From Stereum hirsutum FP-91666 SS1 (taxonomy: Eukaryota > Basidiomycota > Agaricomycetes > Russulales > Stereaceae), in NCBI RefSeq assembly GCF_000264905.1, contig NW_006763153.1, positions 71,387-127,954 of the forward strand: a DNA stretch of 56,568 bases, read 5' to 3'. How positions within the stretch are numbered: position 1 is the stretch's first letter; each line of letters starts with the position of its first letter. The notes below the pieces were generated by a model that worked only from the letters and a program-made list of their open reading frames with translations, did no database searches and was not told where the DNA came from. The translations under genes and the position numbers were made by a program. This document shows, piece by piece, positions 12,101 to 22,954 of this stretch.

Positions 12101-12857
12101 TTCCAAACCTCCGGACCGCAAGCCAACCACACCCCTCAAAGCATAAAACACAACACAAAGCAAACAAAAATAAAATAAAAACCCACCCGATTCGCATCTC
12201 CCGCCATCAAATTCACGATCTTGCCCACGTCCGCGCCCGCCTTAGACTCGTCCCTCTTATCCTCCGCCTTCTTCCTCTCCTCCTTACTCATCTGCTTCGC
12301 CCCCATACCGCCACTCGTCGCAGCGGCACCACCAGGATTGGCATTAGAAGAAGCAGCCCTTAAAACCCGCGCATCATCCGCCGCCAGCGCCTTACTCGCC
12401 AACACGTCCTGATCCACAATCCCGCTGAAATCTTTCCGTTTGAGGGCTTTGTCGTAGATGGAAGCCATGAGTTCGGTTCGGATGTGGGTGCAGGCGCGAC
12501 GGCCGTACCAGAGGTGTTGGACGTCTGCTTGGGCCTGGTGAAATGTGGGAGCAGATGGGTGAGTAAGTGTGGGTGAATGGGGGATGTGTGGCAAGAGGGA
12601 AAAGGGAAGGAGACATGATCGAGGGTTGACGGTGGAGATTAGCGTGGGATGGGGATAGAGGTTGTATCATGTAAACGGAGCCAACGACAATCGTATACGC
12701 ATAAACGACTCGACCCACCTTCGCAACAGTACACAAAAACGCGAGGGCGGCATACATATACGCCTGGCTCCGCTTCTGCCTTTTCACCCCGGAGTGGTCG
12801 TCGATCGCCCCGAGGATGCGCTGGACAAAGGAGGGGAAGGCTTTGAGGAAGTGAAAA
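9183..12857 (-). pseudogene. ABCC (MRP/YOR1-like) transporter, N-terminal half only, decayed
   Basis: Family role: ATP-driven membrane export. Ordered minus-strand exons include AYMYAALAFLCTVAK (~12.75 kb), ADVQHLWYGRRACTHIRTEL and ASIYDKALKRKDFSG (~12.5), APFEIIIASVFLYQ (~11.6), GWPLNSFIARRSIRIQKGMM (~11.3), VNFIKFFAWEDRWIERALD (~11.05) and ALFNMIRAPLNVIPAWIVQI (~10.6). NBD1 follows: Walker A GPTASGKTALL (~9.95), Q-loop YAAQSPW (~9.65), signature LSGRQ in place of LSGGQ (~9.40) and Walker [12 protein letters not shown] (~9.36). The last exon reads ARFLFEKLLKGP then TGA at ~9185, before the H-loop. TMD2 and NBD2 are missing. The 5' end begins mid-gene at ~12857, where it is fused to FAS1. The missing half, altered signature and fusion indicate a pseudogene. 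Confidence 0.75.
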
Positions 12858-13960
12858 TCTGGTCGCAGATGGAACGGGTGAGAGACGTGGAAAGCTCGCG
12901 GGGATCGTAGCCTAGAAAAAACAATCAGTACTCGAACGAGATAAAAAGAATGAACAGAAAACGTACCATCTTCGGTGTGGAACACCGGGATATTCAAGTC
13001 CTTCACGTCCCACAACTCCCCATCCTTCATCTTCCGTACAGAGCTTGTCGACCGCATCCTTCAAGTACTTGCTATGGTATGGGACTCCGACAGTGAGGAA
13101 ACAGCCGTAGAAGACCGGCTTGCGCTGCGAGAAGGGCGTTTTGCTCTGATCGACGCCACTTGGAGCCTTGACCTTCCTGAGGCTAGGAACGACACCGTAA
13201 AGCACACGAGGAGGACCGGTAACGACGAAAGCCTTCGCGCCGTTATGGAGAGGGATGTGAAGTTGAGAGTTGGAGGGGAGGTGCTTGTTCGTCTCCGCGA
13301 CGTGCGGCTCTAGATCCTTGAGCAGCAGGCCAACGACAGACAACATAGAGGTGGGAGAACCCTCGCCACCTTCGATCGATTCCTCCACGACGCTAGGGAG
13401 ACCAGCATGGAAGAGCCATCGGAGTCCCTGGTGTGCGTTCTTGGGATAGCTCGCGTCGTCGGTAGACGCAGAGATGCAGACAGCGGTAACGAGACCTTGC
13501 AAGTGGCCCGTGGTACCGGCAAGTCTTGAATTGAGCTCCGTGTACGATAGTCCAGAAACGCGCGGGACGATCAGATACTGCACGAACTGCGTGAGGCCGA
13601 TAGGAGGGAGTGAGACTGGGATGAAGGCGAGGTAGGAGACAGGACGAACAGGTGAGGCGCCAGTAAGCCACGAATAAACGTCAAGCCCGTGTGAGTGATA
13701 GGAGGTCGTCGAAACGTTTGCGAGAGGGGAGAGGACTTCGGAGACGGCGAGTTTGATCCAGTCCTCGACGAACGGTGGGTAGATGTCGAACAGAGATTGC
13801 AGCTGATCAAAATCAACTTCGTTGATTTCTGTGCACAGCAAAACAAAAAGTAAGCATGCGAACTATAGCACGCGAAAACACACACGTACCTCCGTGGCTA
13901 CAGAATGCCTGAAAAAGGTGCAGTATAGTCGCCGGCGAGACAGTTCGTGGTATCTTGGTG
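12845..13960 (-). pseudogene. Fatty acid synthase subunit beta (FAS1), acetyltransferase-domain fragment
   Basis: Family role: acetyl loading in cytosolic type I FAS. The minus strand reads LHLFQAFCSHG, an intron at about 13830-13887, FDQLQSLFDIYPPFVEDWIK, YSHGLDVYSWLTG, PVSLPPIGLTQFVQYLIVPR, LAGTTGHLQGLVTAVCISAS, SIEGGEGSPTSMLSVVGLLL, HIPLHNGAKAFVVTGPPRV, SGVDQSKTPFSQRKPVF and VGVPYHSKYLKDAVDKLCTE. The acyltransferase nucleophile motif GHSQG is GHLQG, so the catalytic Ser is Leu. Near 13035 the frame shifts to ELWDVKDLNIPVFHTEDG. After a short intron the reading GYDPRELSTSLTRSICDQIF ends at ~12857, where ABC-transporter sequence begins inside the same exon. Only the AT region is present; the other FAS1 domains are absent. 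Confidence 0.8.
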
Positions 13961-14520
13961 GGGTGCGGGGCAGCCTTGGATCACAGGGTGGGAAAAGGCG
14001 AGCAATCTATGTACTGGAGGTTGACACGATGCTGGCGTGCGTATGCCTGATAAGTGCTGATGTGTGCAGGCGTTGGTGAAGGACTGAACACGATGCAGCG
14101 TGACTTACCATCAATCGCCCACGCAGCGAGCATACAAAAACCTGCTGTTCCCGAGTCTTTCGCCCTTGCACACCCCCCGTCACTATTTCTCGTCTTTCTG
14201 TGCGCAAACTCGCAGCCCTGGACTTGGCGCTGTGATCAGACATAATGTGAGTACTCAATTTTGTGGGTATAGGCATGTCACAGCACGATTGGCGTACCAT
14301 AACGTCTTGAGGGCCGAATATCCTGGGTATCGTGTTGTGGCTGACGGCCGTCATGAGTCCCTTACCATAATACCGTAAGACGGCGATATCGTCGTGCAAG
14401 CACTGAGCGAGACGCCTTTCCGCGGGTGTTATGGTAGAGATCATTGTGGTCGTCATTATGTGGCTATTTTGCCGGAGGCTGTCGACGTGGCTGCCGGGAT
14501 ATTGAGTCACAGCAATGCTG
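13961..14520. other. Unassigned, possible decayed FAS1-upstream sequence
   Basis: A 167-codon minus-strand ORF (14007-14510) overlaps the 5' side of the FAS1 piece but shows no motif I recognise. It may be mutated FAS1 upstream sequence or chance. Confidence 0.25.
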
Positions 14521-14529
14521 ACTCAGCGC

Positions 14530-14962
14530 TAGTGCCACAAAGCATGCGACTAAACCAGCACGAGAGAGACGCACGAGAGCGGGCTACACAGAGCTGTACG
14601 TAGACCCATAGTGCCACCCATTCTCTCGGTCAAGCTCACACGGACCCCCTTTCATAGTCGTCGATTTCCTATCCTGCAGAAATGTTATAGCACTTCTGCA
14701 GAGTACGGAAGGCGAACTTGCTGCACGGGAGCAGGAAGCTGTTTGCACCTTGATCATCGAGGCACACAACTACGGCTTCCAAGATCTAACAGTAAGAACC
14801 CTTGATATAACCCATTGGATTATCCTCATCATGGTATTTCCCTACAGTACGATGAGCTCATTTCGAAGATCCTGCGTGATGGGGGGCGGGCTGCAGAGCA
14901 GGACACAGTCATCGCGGATGCTCTGAGCATATTCCGCGAACAGCGCGATCTCCGCCGCTGAA
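14530..14962 (+). pseudogene. Unidentified two- or three-exon coding fragment
   Basis: Plus-strand exons with consistent phases: RERRTRAGYTEL (to ~14594), an intron ending at ~14680, NVIALLQSTEGELAAREQEA and CTLIIEAHNYGFQDLT (to ~14790), an intron ending at ~14847, then YDELISKILRDGGRAAEQDT and DALSIFREQRDLRR with a stop at ~14960. The sequence is protein-like and correctly spliced, but I cannot name the family. MFS-transporter sequence starts within a few bases of its end, so it is probably another captured or joined fragment. Confidence 0.35.
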
Positions 14963-15690
14963 TCCGAAAGGCAAGATTGGGCTCTCAAGCCGCTGCTACA
15001 CAGGACGCTGTACCGGCCCTTTGTCATGCACGCGAGCGAACCTATTCTGTTATTGGTGACGATCTATTTGAGTGCAATCTACGGCGTGCTCTACGGACGT
15101 GCGTACCCCTCACCCGGCGTATCAATTAGTCGTCGTCGTATTCGCTTCGTTGCTCACAGTCTTCGAGGCCTTCCCTATCATCTTCATCGAACGCCACAAC
15201 CTTTCCATCTCCCAAAACGGCCTCATCTTCCTCAGCCTCTCAATGGGCGCCACGCTCGGCGCCCTCCTCAAACAACTCCTGCTCAACCACCACTCCTATT
15301 ATATGTCGTACTACCGCGGCTTTCCGCCGCCCGAGAAACGACTCTATGGAGCGATGATCGCGGGCCCGAGTTTGGTTGTGGGGAGTTTGTGGCTGGGGTG
15401 GTCAGGCCAGTATGAGAGCGTGCCTTAGTATGTGCCGGCGTTGAGTGGGATGTTGATTGGGGCGGGGATCATTTTGATTTTCGTTTCGTTTTTGGTGCGT
15501 TTGTTCTTACTTCGTTCTCATTGGTTGATCCGCCAACTAATATTCCCTGCGTGTAAACTTTCTTTTTCAGAGCTATCTTATCGACACCTATATGATGTAT
15601 GCCGCCTCTGCATTCGCTGCGAATACCATCATTCGATCCGCCGTCGGTGCCGCATTCCCGCTCTTTTCCCTGTTTCGTTCCAGCTTTTAC
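14955..15690 (+). pseudogene. MFS (DHA1-type) drug transporter, C-terminal-half fragment
   Basis: Family role: proton-coupled export. The plus strand reads HRTLYRPFVMHASEPILLLV and TIYLSAIYGVLYG, an intron (~15098-15160), FEAFPIIFIERHNLSISQNG, YRGFPPPEKRLYGAMIAGPS and LVVGSLWLGWSGQYESVP, then an in-frame TAG at 15426-15428 where the family has Trp (PWYVPA). It resumes with YVPALSGMLIGAG, an intron at about 15496-15570, SYLIDTYMMYAASAFAANTI and RSAVGAAFPLFS, then similarity stops near 15670. Hydrophobic helices and the YAASAFAANT motif are typical of DHA1 transporters. Both ends are missing; the 3' end abuts an oppositely oriented copia fragment. Confidence 0.75.
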
Positions 15691-15746
15691 CCCAGGATCC
15701 AACTGATCTCTTTCATCTTCAGGTTCTTCTTCAGCCCATCTCTCAA

Positions 15747-16660
15747 TCACATCAGCCGATCTTCCACCGAACCAACGACCGTGAAGTTGTCAACGTGAAC
15801 CAACAAGATTGCCAAAGATCCGTCGTCGAAGTGTTTGAAGAAGACTCCGCGATCGACATCGCAGCGGTGGAGGCCAATGATGACGACGAGGGCATGAACC
15901 AGGTGTTTGTACCATCGTTTGTCCGCTTGCTTCAGGCCATAGCCGGTCTTCAGAAGTAAGCCCACTTTCGTCTCCTCTCCCTTCTTCTCGAGTCCTGGCG
16001 GCTGGCGAATATAGATCAGCTCATTTTTGTGAACCTCTGTGTTCAGATAGGCACTGACTGCATCCATCTGATGCAACAGGCCACTCGTAACGCGCCGCCA
16101 GCGATAGGCATATCCGGATCGACGTGATCTTCGCGACAGGAACAGATGTGTCGAAATAATCGACCCCTTCGATCTGAGCGAATCCTTTCACGAGAACACG
16201 AGCACGACAGTCGAAGACGCCGCCGAGAGCCTCCCGTTTGTATGCGTAGACCCAACCAACATCAAGGATATTGGCATCAGGAGGTAGGTCAACCAAAACC
16301 ATCACCTCGTTCTCCTCCCATCGACGCTGTTCGTCGAGCATCGCTACCCACAATCTCGGCCAATCCGCCCGTCTCTTTACTTGTACTAACGTTCTCGATT
16401 CCAGCCCCAGGTCCTCGAACGCCGCCGCCATCGCAATCTCAACCTGACCATCGCGCACAAAATCCACCTCGACCACGACCATTTGTGCATCCTCAGTCGT
16501 AGGAACTTGAAGACCGGTTGGAAACTGTGGCCCTGTCATCCCTGTTCGCTTGTAGTCTTGAATATCGGCCTGGATACGCCTGACGTAGGCGGAGGGTTCC
16601 ACGGTTCGTTTTGGGTGTCCAGATCCCTGCTCGTCATGGGCTAATCCGATGTCGGTCGCA
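15747..16660 (-). mobile_element. Ty1/copia reverse transcriptase (RVT_2) fragment
   Basis: The minus strand encodes the start of a copia RT domain: VGWVYAYKREALGG, CRARVLVKGFAQIEGVDYFD and PVAKITSIRICLSLAARYEW, then a frameshift near 16075 to LHQMDAVSAYLNTEV, YIRQPPGLEKKGEE, TGYGLKQADKRWYKHL and LLVHVDNFTVVGS. The YVDD-box position reads HVDN, so the catalytic Asp pair is altered. Linker sequence upstream (PKRTVEPSAYVRRIQAD) extends to ~16660. Integrase, gag, RNase H and LTRs are absent. It is a truncated dead copy next to the broken MFS gene. Confidence 0.8.
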
Positions 16661-17792
16661 GATGGTGTGGTCAGTCCGCGAGCGGGATGGAATCAGGACG
16701 CGCCATGGTGTACCCCACCCCGTCGCCCGAAGTCTCTCGTCGGTCGTGCACGCCCCCGAATCAGGCCGTCCGAACCTGGTCGCACAAGGTATGTTACTCG
16801 CACGCGCGCCTTCTTGTTCCCCGACTTCGCTGACTGTCGTTATGTCACTGGAGACAAATTCCTGTATAGTCGGTGAATTTATCCTGAAGATAAGCGGCGC
16901 TTCCTTCATTACACAGGATATTACATCGGAACATCGAGAAGAGATTGGTCGCGAGTTCTATGACAATTTTGCGCGTGGATTATTCTCTAAGACGACAATG
17001 TATGTGCTGCTTGCTGCTTGTGCAGTTGACGAGTCTGTGTTTGAAGTTGGTGGTCGAGGCATTTTTACACGCACTCTCTTCGAGACACCGGGCTCTGTGG
17101 CAACAGAGCTGGGCGGTGCAGCTCATAACCTTCCTGAAGATCAAGAACAACCAGTAGTTTCTTCTTTTCAAAATGGCATGATCATGGTGATGTTCGAGTG
17201 CTCGGGAGTGAGGGTGTGCGTCTGTGTGCGCATTTACATACTATTAGAGCTCTCAGTACATTGTATCATCGATTCCGCGAGCATATAAATACTGAAAAGG
17301 CCGACTACGTATCCCAAATTCACTCATGTCATTGCTTAGATCGCACTATATGCACCCGTCAATGAAAAGCGTCGGTGTGGCTTTCACGCCACGTAACTTC
17401 TGTGATCTCTCGCCACTTGGCGTAACCTTCAGGTTCGTCGCTAACAACTGCTATCAAAATACTCTTCACATCTGTCTCAATCTCTGTGATACCTACCAAG
17501 AGTCGCTGTCGATTCGAGTCCAGAGATGTCGCACTGGGTACTACCGTGTCTGATTGTCGATAATAGTGGCGTGAGAGACGGGATTCAGATATATACTCTT
17601 TTGGCTAGTTCCCACGAAGACGGTAACCTTCGCTCCCACTACCACCTTCACTCTGCTCTTTTTCACTGAGCATCAGTCTCGGCAAGCTAACCACCAATAC
17701 TTTGCCCATATTAGCTCGATCTCGCTTTTTCACAAGTTTGTTTATCTTCCACTGAGAACAAAAAAGTTTCACAGCTCACAGAATCCTTAGCT
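16661..17792. other. Intergenic, nothing recognised
   Basis: A plus-strand ORF at 16611-17288 shows no domain and overlaps the copia linker antisense; I regard it as chance. The last few hundred bases should hold the promoter of the MYND gene, but no clear TATA box lies within 100 bp of its ATG. Confidence 0.35.
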
Positions 17793-18647
17793 ATGGCCTC
17801 CATTGCCGCACAACCGGTGCAAGGGGTCTGCCAGAAGTGTTTCAACGTCGATATTCCCAGATCTGCCAACAAGAGGTGCAGTGGGTGCTTAGTTGTTCAC
17901 TACTGTGTTCGTTTTCCCATGCTGCCCTACTCATCATATCAATCGTTCCATGGACTTGCCGCCGCCCTTTCACTAGTACAACCCAGTACTGACCTCCTTT
18001 TTGTTGTTCAGGGCCTCTCTTGCCGAGACTCAGACTGGAAACACCATCATAAAAAATGGTGTAAAATCTTTGCCAATATATTCAAGGGCACTCACTCCCA
18101 ATCCACGAACACCACATTGCTATCTATTCCATCGTCAATCGCAGCTCACCGTCGCCCTGACTTTGACCAGGACGTCTCATCCTTCCTAGCCCTCGCAAAT
18201 CCCATCCTAATGCAAACTGCTATCCAAGCACTTGACCTGCCCGTCAAACCTCTCAACCATACTATTTCTACTCTCCATGTCGGCCTCAGTTACAACCAAG
18301 ATCAAGACGACCCTCTCCACAGATTCACATTCGTATCTCTCGAGCTTGTGAACATATCCGACATCATGGTGATGCCCAAAAGTTCGCTGAGCAGAGCCAT
18401 GCCCATGCGAGCGGAGATGGATGAAGATGCCATTCGCAACGGGGATCATGGTGCCACCATTATATCCCTCGACATCTTCGACGCTGGACAACGTATAGAC
18501 GGTACTCCGTACATGTCATTCGAAGCCCCTCACTCTATCGCACAAGTCTTTCGTATACCTAGGAAGAGCGCCACAGTCTCAGGCAGCCGAAACTATGCGC
18601 TCACTTTTGAATCTTGGATGGACGGGGTTTTGCATTCCCATGCCTGA
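17793..18647 (+). CDS. MYND zinc-finger protein
   Basis: Exon 1 (17793-17906) encodes CQKCFNVDIPRSANKRCSGC and VVHYC; exon 2 (from 18012) continues GLSCRDSDWKHHHKKWC. The splice builds a complete MYND finger (CxxC, CxxC, YCxxxC, HxxxC), a zinc-binding protein-interaction domain at residues ~12-55. The intron 17907-18011 (GT..CAG) is 105 nt and free of stops, so an unspliced transcript would encode a 284-residue protein with an insert inside the finger; the spliced form has 249 residues. The rest of the protein has no motif I recognise. Many Agaricomycetes carry large sets of such MYND proteins. No lesions are seen, and the ATG precedes the finger with sensible spacing. Confidence 0.75.
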   Translation: MASIAAQPVQGVCQKCFNVDIPRSANKRCSGCLVVHYCVRFPMLPYSSYQSFHGLAAALSLVQPSTDLLFVVQGLSCRDSDWKHHHKKWCKIFANIFKGTHSQSTNTTLLSIPSSIAAHRRPDFDQDVSSFLALANPILMQTAIQALDLPVKPLNHTISTLHVGLSYNQDQDDPLHRFTFVSLELVNISDIMVMPKSSLSRAMPMRAEMDEDAIRNGDHGATIISLDIFDAGQRIDGTPYMSFEAPHSIAQVFRIPRKSATVSGSRNYALTFESWMDGVLHSHA

Positions 18648-19193
18648 TGTCGCATTGGTACGTTTGTTATCATTGATCGCTACATGTTGTTACCTCTCTT
18701 CTCAAAGGTGTCGATGGTTCTGACATGTTAAGCCATAGGTTGAGGATTGCAACTGGAGCGCGATGTCGATTTCTTGCACTGTATCACACTATTGGTAGTT
18801 GATTTCTGTTTTCCGATGTGTACATTATGTCGTTGTCGGGCCCGTATCTTTCTCCTTTGTTCTGCCATGGCATACGACCATAAAGCATGAAGCCTTTTTC
18901 AACCAAGACTGTTGCTGTAATTCACATCTCAGGTACGAAGACAGTTGCAGTGATCGGGTGTGTTGAAGGGGTTTTGTGCCACTAGTCTGCTTTTTGACGC
19001 GATTTCCTTAGTGGGTCCACTTGTCATACGGAGTTCTAAATGTAGAGGCTTATCCTCACTGCGGGGTTCGAAGCACAAATCAAAAGTTAATTAATTAGGT
19101 ATATCGTGACGGAGGGTTCGTGCATCGTTAAGTGGCACGGACGCCACTTCACTGCAAGCTCTACGCTATTCGTACTCTACACGTCTCCTAGCG
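18648..19193. other. Intergenic, nothing recognised
   Basis: AT-richer spacer with no ORF of note. A GGTTCGAA-like tRNA B-box resemblance near 19065 has no A box or cloverleaf. Confidence 0.4.
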
Positions 19194-21660
19194 ATGGCAG
19201 ACGACAATTTTGATCTGAACCTCTCTGGGACTTTGGCTGAGCCTGACGATGACTGCTCAGATGACACTGCAAGCCTCGAGGCTCGCACGGAAGACATACC
19301 TTTGGATACCAGTCTCGAATGCCCTCTGTCCTAGAAAGCTCGGGGTGAAAACCTAGAGGAAGTCTGCAAATTAATCAGTGGACACAAGTGGAATGTAGGA
19401 ACTTTCCAGGCCGACCTCTTTGCACATACAAAGAAGAACAATCCACGGAACACCCCCGTCCGGACGGCCATGGTCGCACGAAGGTTCACGCAGGCCACAC
19501 CATGAAACTACAACTCACGAACCCCTATTCGAAACCCAAGGCCGTCCGTAAATCGAAGAATCGTGACGCCAGCGCAGTCAAGCGACCAGACGAGACGAAA
19601 ATGGCCCGCTGGCATATGAGGGAGGTAGCAATTGAGGAGGTAGCGGATATAGTTGATAAGGAGGCGGAGAAGATGGCTTCAAAAGAGGGAGGCTTTCATC
19701 TGGAGACGAAGAAGAGGTCGTGGGCTTTCGTCTATGCTTTCACCATAGCTATACGCTCAAGCTTACTGAGAGAAGTGCGCCAACCATCCTCCGTCTCATT
19801 GTCGCAGTTGCATTTGGGAAGAAGAAGCGCCCCCAGCCCGAAATTTTGGTGGACGGCAGTCGAACCTATGCTGCGTATGTCACGGATGATAGGCCACTGG
19901 AGAGGGAAAGGGAAGAATCGTCAAGATCCGTGGATGGTGAGTAAATCCCACATTGAATCAGTTTGATTGCGTACTCACGCCAACCCTTTAATCCTAGGTT
20001 ATCTTGACTGTCATTATGATGCTCATGAATGTACGGAACCTACATGCAAATTTATTTCAGTACATCATCGGTGTCTGGTTGTTCTCAAATGCTGTGGCTG
20101 TCGAAACCTACGTGATCTTCAACCGTCTTGGCATATCCATCGCTTACACCTCCGTTCTCGATTTCCTCCACACACTCTCCAGCAAGACACGCGAGGACTT
20201 ACAAAAAAGCGCGGTTGGACGTCTCTGGCTACTCATTTACGACGACATCAATCACATGTTCCGGCCTGGCAATCCTGACATCGGGGATAAGGACACGATG
20301 CATTGTGGGACAGCGGGAACTAAGGTGGAGATAGAAGATTGTGAGGCAGAGAAAGCTTTAGACCCGGAGCCACTCCACAAAGCACAAGCCGAAGGACGTC
20401 GGAAGGCCCGCTCACTCGATACCTTACTCAAAAAACTCGACCATGCGAAGATGTCCTCTATCTTCAAGCTCCACATCCTCAGCTTTCTCATCGAAAATGT
20501 CGAGCTCCTCGCTCACCATCAAGAACTCGTCACGCTCCGACTCCGGACCACTGACGCTGTCCACCGCATGCGCGATGGTCGTAAAACGAAGCTTTCGCCC
20601 CTGGCGACCAGCGATCTCAACAGCGGGAATACAGCGGAGACCGCAAAAGTTCTCGACGATTACATCCTCGACCAGATGAACTTGCCGAAGGACGAAGTCC
20701 ACAGGTTTCTCTGCATCGTCGGCGGCGACCAATCCTCGGTCGAAAACTTCGTACTCTGAAGAAGTTTGTCGACGACTGTCCACACGGCAATGCGCGCTAT
20801 GGATGGGTCGTTCCGCTGATCCAGCTGTGGCATATGGGGTGGGCCGACCTCGAACGCGTGCTCAAAGCACACTAGGGCCACTCGACCGCAGACGACCTGT
20901 CCTCATACCGCTCCACCAACGTTCTTCTTGACCGGAAAGTCAAGAACGTTAAGTGTCCCGACTACTACCCAGCCCAGCATTTGGTCGTCGATACCTTGAA
21001 AGCTGACGTTCTGAGTGCATGGAAGTGAGTCGTGTTTCAACTTCGTGCACATTGGCCTGGACTGGACTGACGGGCGTCGAGCATGTAGAACTCACCTTGG
21101 TACATCAAGCCTAGACTCCTATTCCGAAAACCACGATCTCGACTTCGAGGACCTCCTTGCGCATGCGAAGACTATTGGCCAGCGATATACGACCGCGACG
21201 GCGTACGAGGTGGCCTACAGGGTGGCGCAGCTGCACGGGAGTTCTTCCCTGTCAGTAACCCATGGAACGGGAAACCGACGACAACAGCCGAGTCCATGCC
21301 GGGACAGCGAGGGAACCGGTTTGGGCGAAGAGTCGGTAAGAGAGGATCCAAAATTGTGTGGACCAAAAGACTAAATCAGGTCCCCCATGGTCAACGCTCC
21401 TGTCTACGGCGAAGAAAGCCAGAAAAATGTTGTGAAAGCTTACTTGAACTGTATCACGTGCGCCGGTGGTGACACCGGTGGAAGATTGTCGGCGTCGAGG
21501 AGGATTTCGACGGGTACCTGGGCCTGTCGCCCTATCATGCGATCTCGCATACTGAGGACGAAATTGCGAGCTTGAGAAAGGTGCGACTCCTTGATGAAGT
21601 AGACGTGCTCAAGTACTTCGTCGAGGAACTTAGATACGGGCTTTTCAGTTACGGAGAATA
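19194..21660 (+). pseudogene. DUF6589-like gene, decayed
   Basis: The plus strand opens at 19194 with MADDNFDLNLSGTLAEPDDD and meets a stop near 19332. Later pieces read HKWNVGTFQADLFAHTKK, TAMVARRFTQ, LFQYIIGVWLFSNAVAVETY, NRLGISIAYTSVLDFLHTLS, LLIYDDINHMFRPGNPDIGD, DDYILDQMNLPKDEVHRFLC, IVGGDQSSVENF, WVVPLIQLWHMGWADLERVL, KAH-stop-G, YYPAQHLVVDTLKADVLSAW and FEDLLAHAKTIGQRYTTATA. The YDNIN-like motif, the GGDQ motif and the QLWHxxW..ER...HWG order are those I associate with DUF6589, multi-copy in Agaricomycetes and often suspected to be transposon-derived. The HWG Trp is TAG. Stops and frame changes are scattered, so it is not functional as assembled. Confidence 0.6.
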
Positions 21661-22504
21661 TTGATGAACGAAATCAGGCACATGGTTGCCTCGGAAACAT
21701 CTCATCTCGAAAGACTGTTGGATGCCAGAGTACGGCTTTGTCGTGAATTCCACGTACTGCACCTCCGACTAGAAAGGTTTCCACAAAGTTGTTCCATTAT
21801 CGACGGCTGAGAATGTTACGGGATCAAGAACCATTGGTTGGGTGATGATGGAGGAAGAGACTGAGGACGTACACGGAAGTGAAGGCTTCTCCTTCAACCT
21901 CAAAGTAGGCTTTTTGGTGAGGGACAACGACAACATCCTGAGACAAGAGTGTTGTATCGCGTTAGGAAAGGTGACATCTCGAAAGATCGAGAATGACGAG
22001 GCATACTTGTCCCATGTATATGCCGCCCAATATCTGCATAATTCTGCCGTCCGTAGCTTCTCGGGCTAGCCTTCATAGTTGCGATTGAGACGCTCCCATA
22101 CAAGGTCTATCTCATGGAATGATTCGTCAGACAAGAGTGCCGGGAGGGGAGTGGTTTGTTCTGGGCACTTACTTTCGATCATTCGGAATGCGTACCGGCC
22201 ATGACCCATGCCTGAGAGTACAGGCCCTCAGCAGCATTGTGACCAGGAATGAGGAGGAGACCTGGTGTAAATCAGCATGCAACCTCGAAGAATATACATA
22301 CAAGCGAGAAAGACCAGGGATAGAGACGCGATGGATAGACACAATGGATTCGCTGAGGACACACGGGGTTGGGTTGCGAGATACGAACGAGATCACCCAG
22401 AAAACAAGCTCGAGATCAAGAAATCGGGAAGAAAGAAGATGAAATGGGCCACAAGAAATCCGACCAAGGGCAGACAAAAAAGAACAAGGTCCGCAAACAC
22501 TCAC
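21661..22504. other. Unassigned spacer
   Basis: Residual downstream DUF6589 sequence may extend to ~22070 (a 75-codon ORF at 21842-22069), but nothing is recognisable. 22070-22504 holds only short ORFs. Confidence 0.3.
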
Positions 22505-22950
22505 TCATCCCCTTGACCTCGCCTCCTCCACCGCCTCCCACACATGCAAAACCTTCCTAGCCCTCCTCAAGGTACCCATCGTCACGTTGAATCCCTCCAC
22601 GTCCTTCAACCACACACCTCTCTCCCTACACCGTCCCAGCACCTTCGCCCAAAACTGCACCACAGCCCTCTCCGGTCTCCGCCTCCTTATCGAATCGCTC
22701 TCCACGCTCAGATCCCTCAGGTACTTCAGGTTAGGGAACGCTTCGGGACTGAGGATCGAGGAAATTTGTTGCAGGAGGGGAAAAAAGGCGGTATTGTCCG
22801 CCGAGGGCACGTTGGTTGTCAATGCAAGCGCTAAGATGATACGCGTGTCGATACCGCGGAAAGCGATCATTTCGAGTCGGGGATGAGAAGGCAGCAACAC
22901 ATGCGGTGCGATCCAGTCCGGACTCTCCCAGTGCCCTGATCAAAGAGAGC
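22505..22950 (-). pseudogene. F-box/LRR-like C-terminal fragment
   Basis: The minus strand reads SPDWIAPHVLLPSHPRLEMI, AFRGIDTRIILALAL, FPNLKYLRDLSVESDSIRRR and CRERGVWLKDVEGFNVTMGT to a stop at 22505. Leucine-rich, HPRLE-type spacing and a CxxRGVWLxDxxG ending resemble the C-terminus of Agaricomycete F-box/LRR proteins. No F-box and no start are present. Its 5' side adjoins the tRNA-ligase fragment on the same strand, so it is probably a joined fragment rather than a gene. Confidence 0.45.
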
Positions 22951-22954
22951 GGAC

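Noticed and set aside
16611..17288. 225-codon plus-strand ORF
   Set aside because: Overlaps the copia linker antisense at its start and shows no recognisable motif.
19055..19080. tRNA B-box-like GGTTCGAA
   Set aside because: No A box, no cloverleaf and no CCA-side stem could be folded around it.
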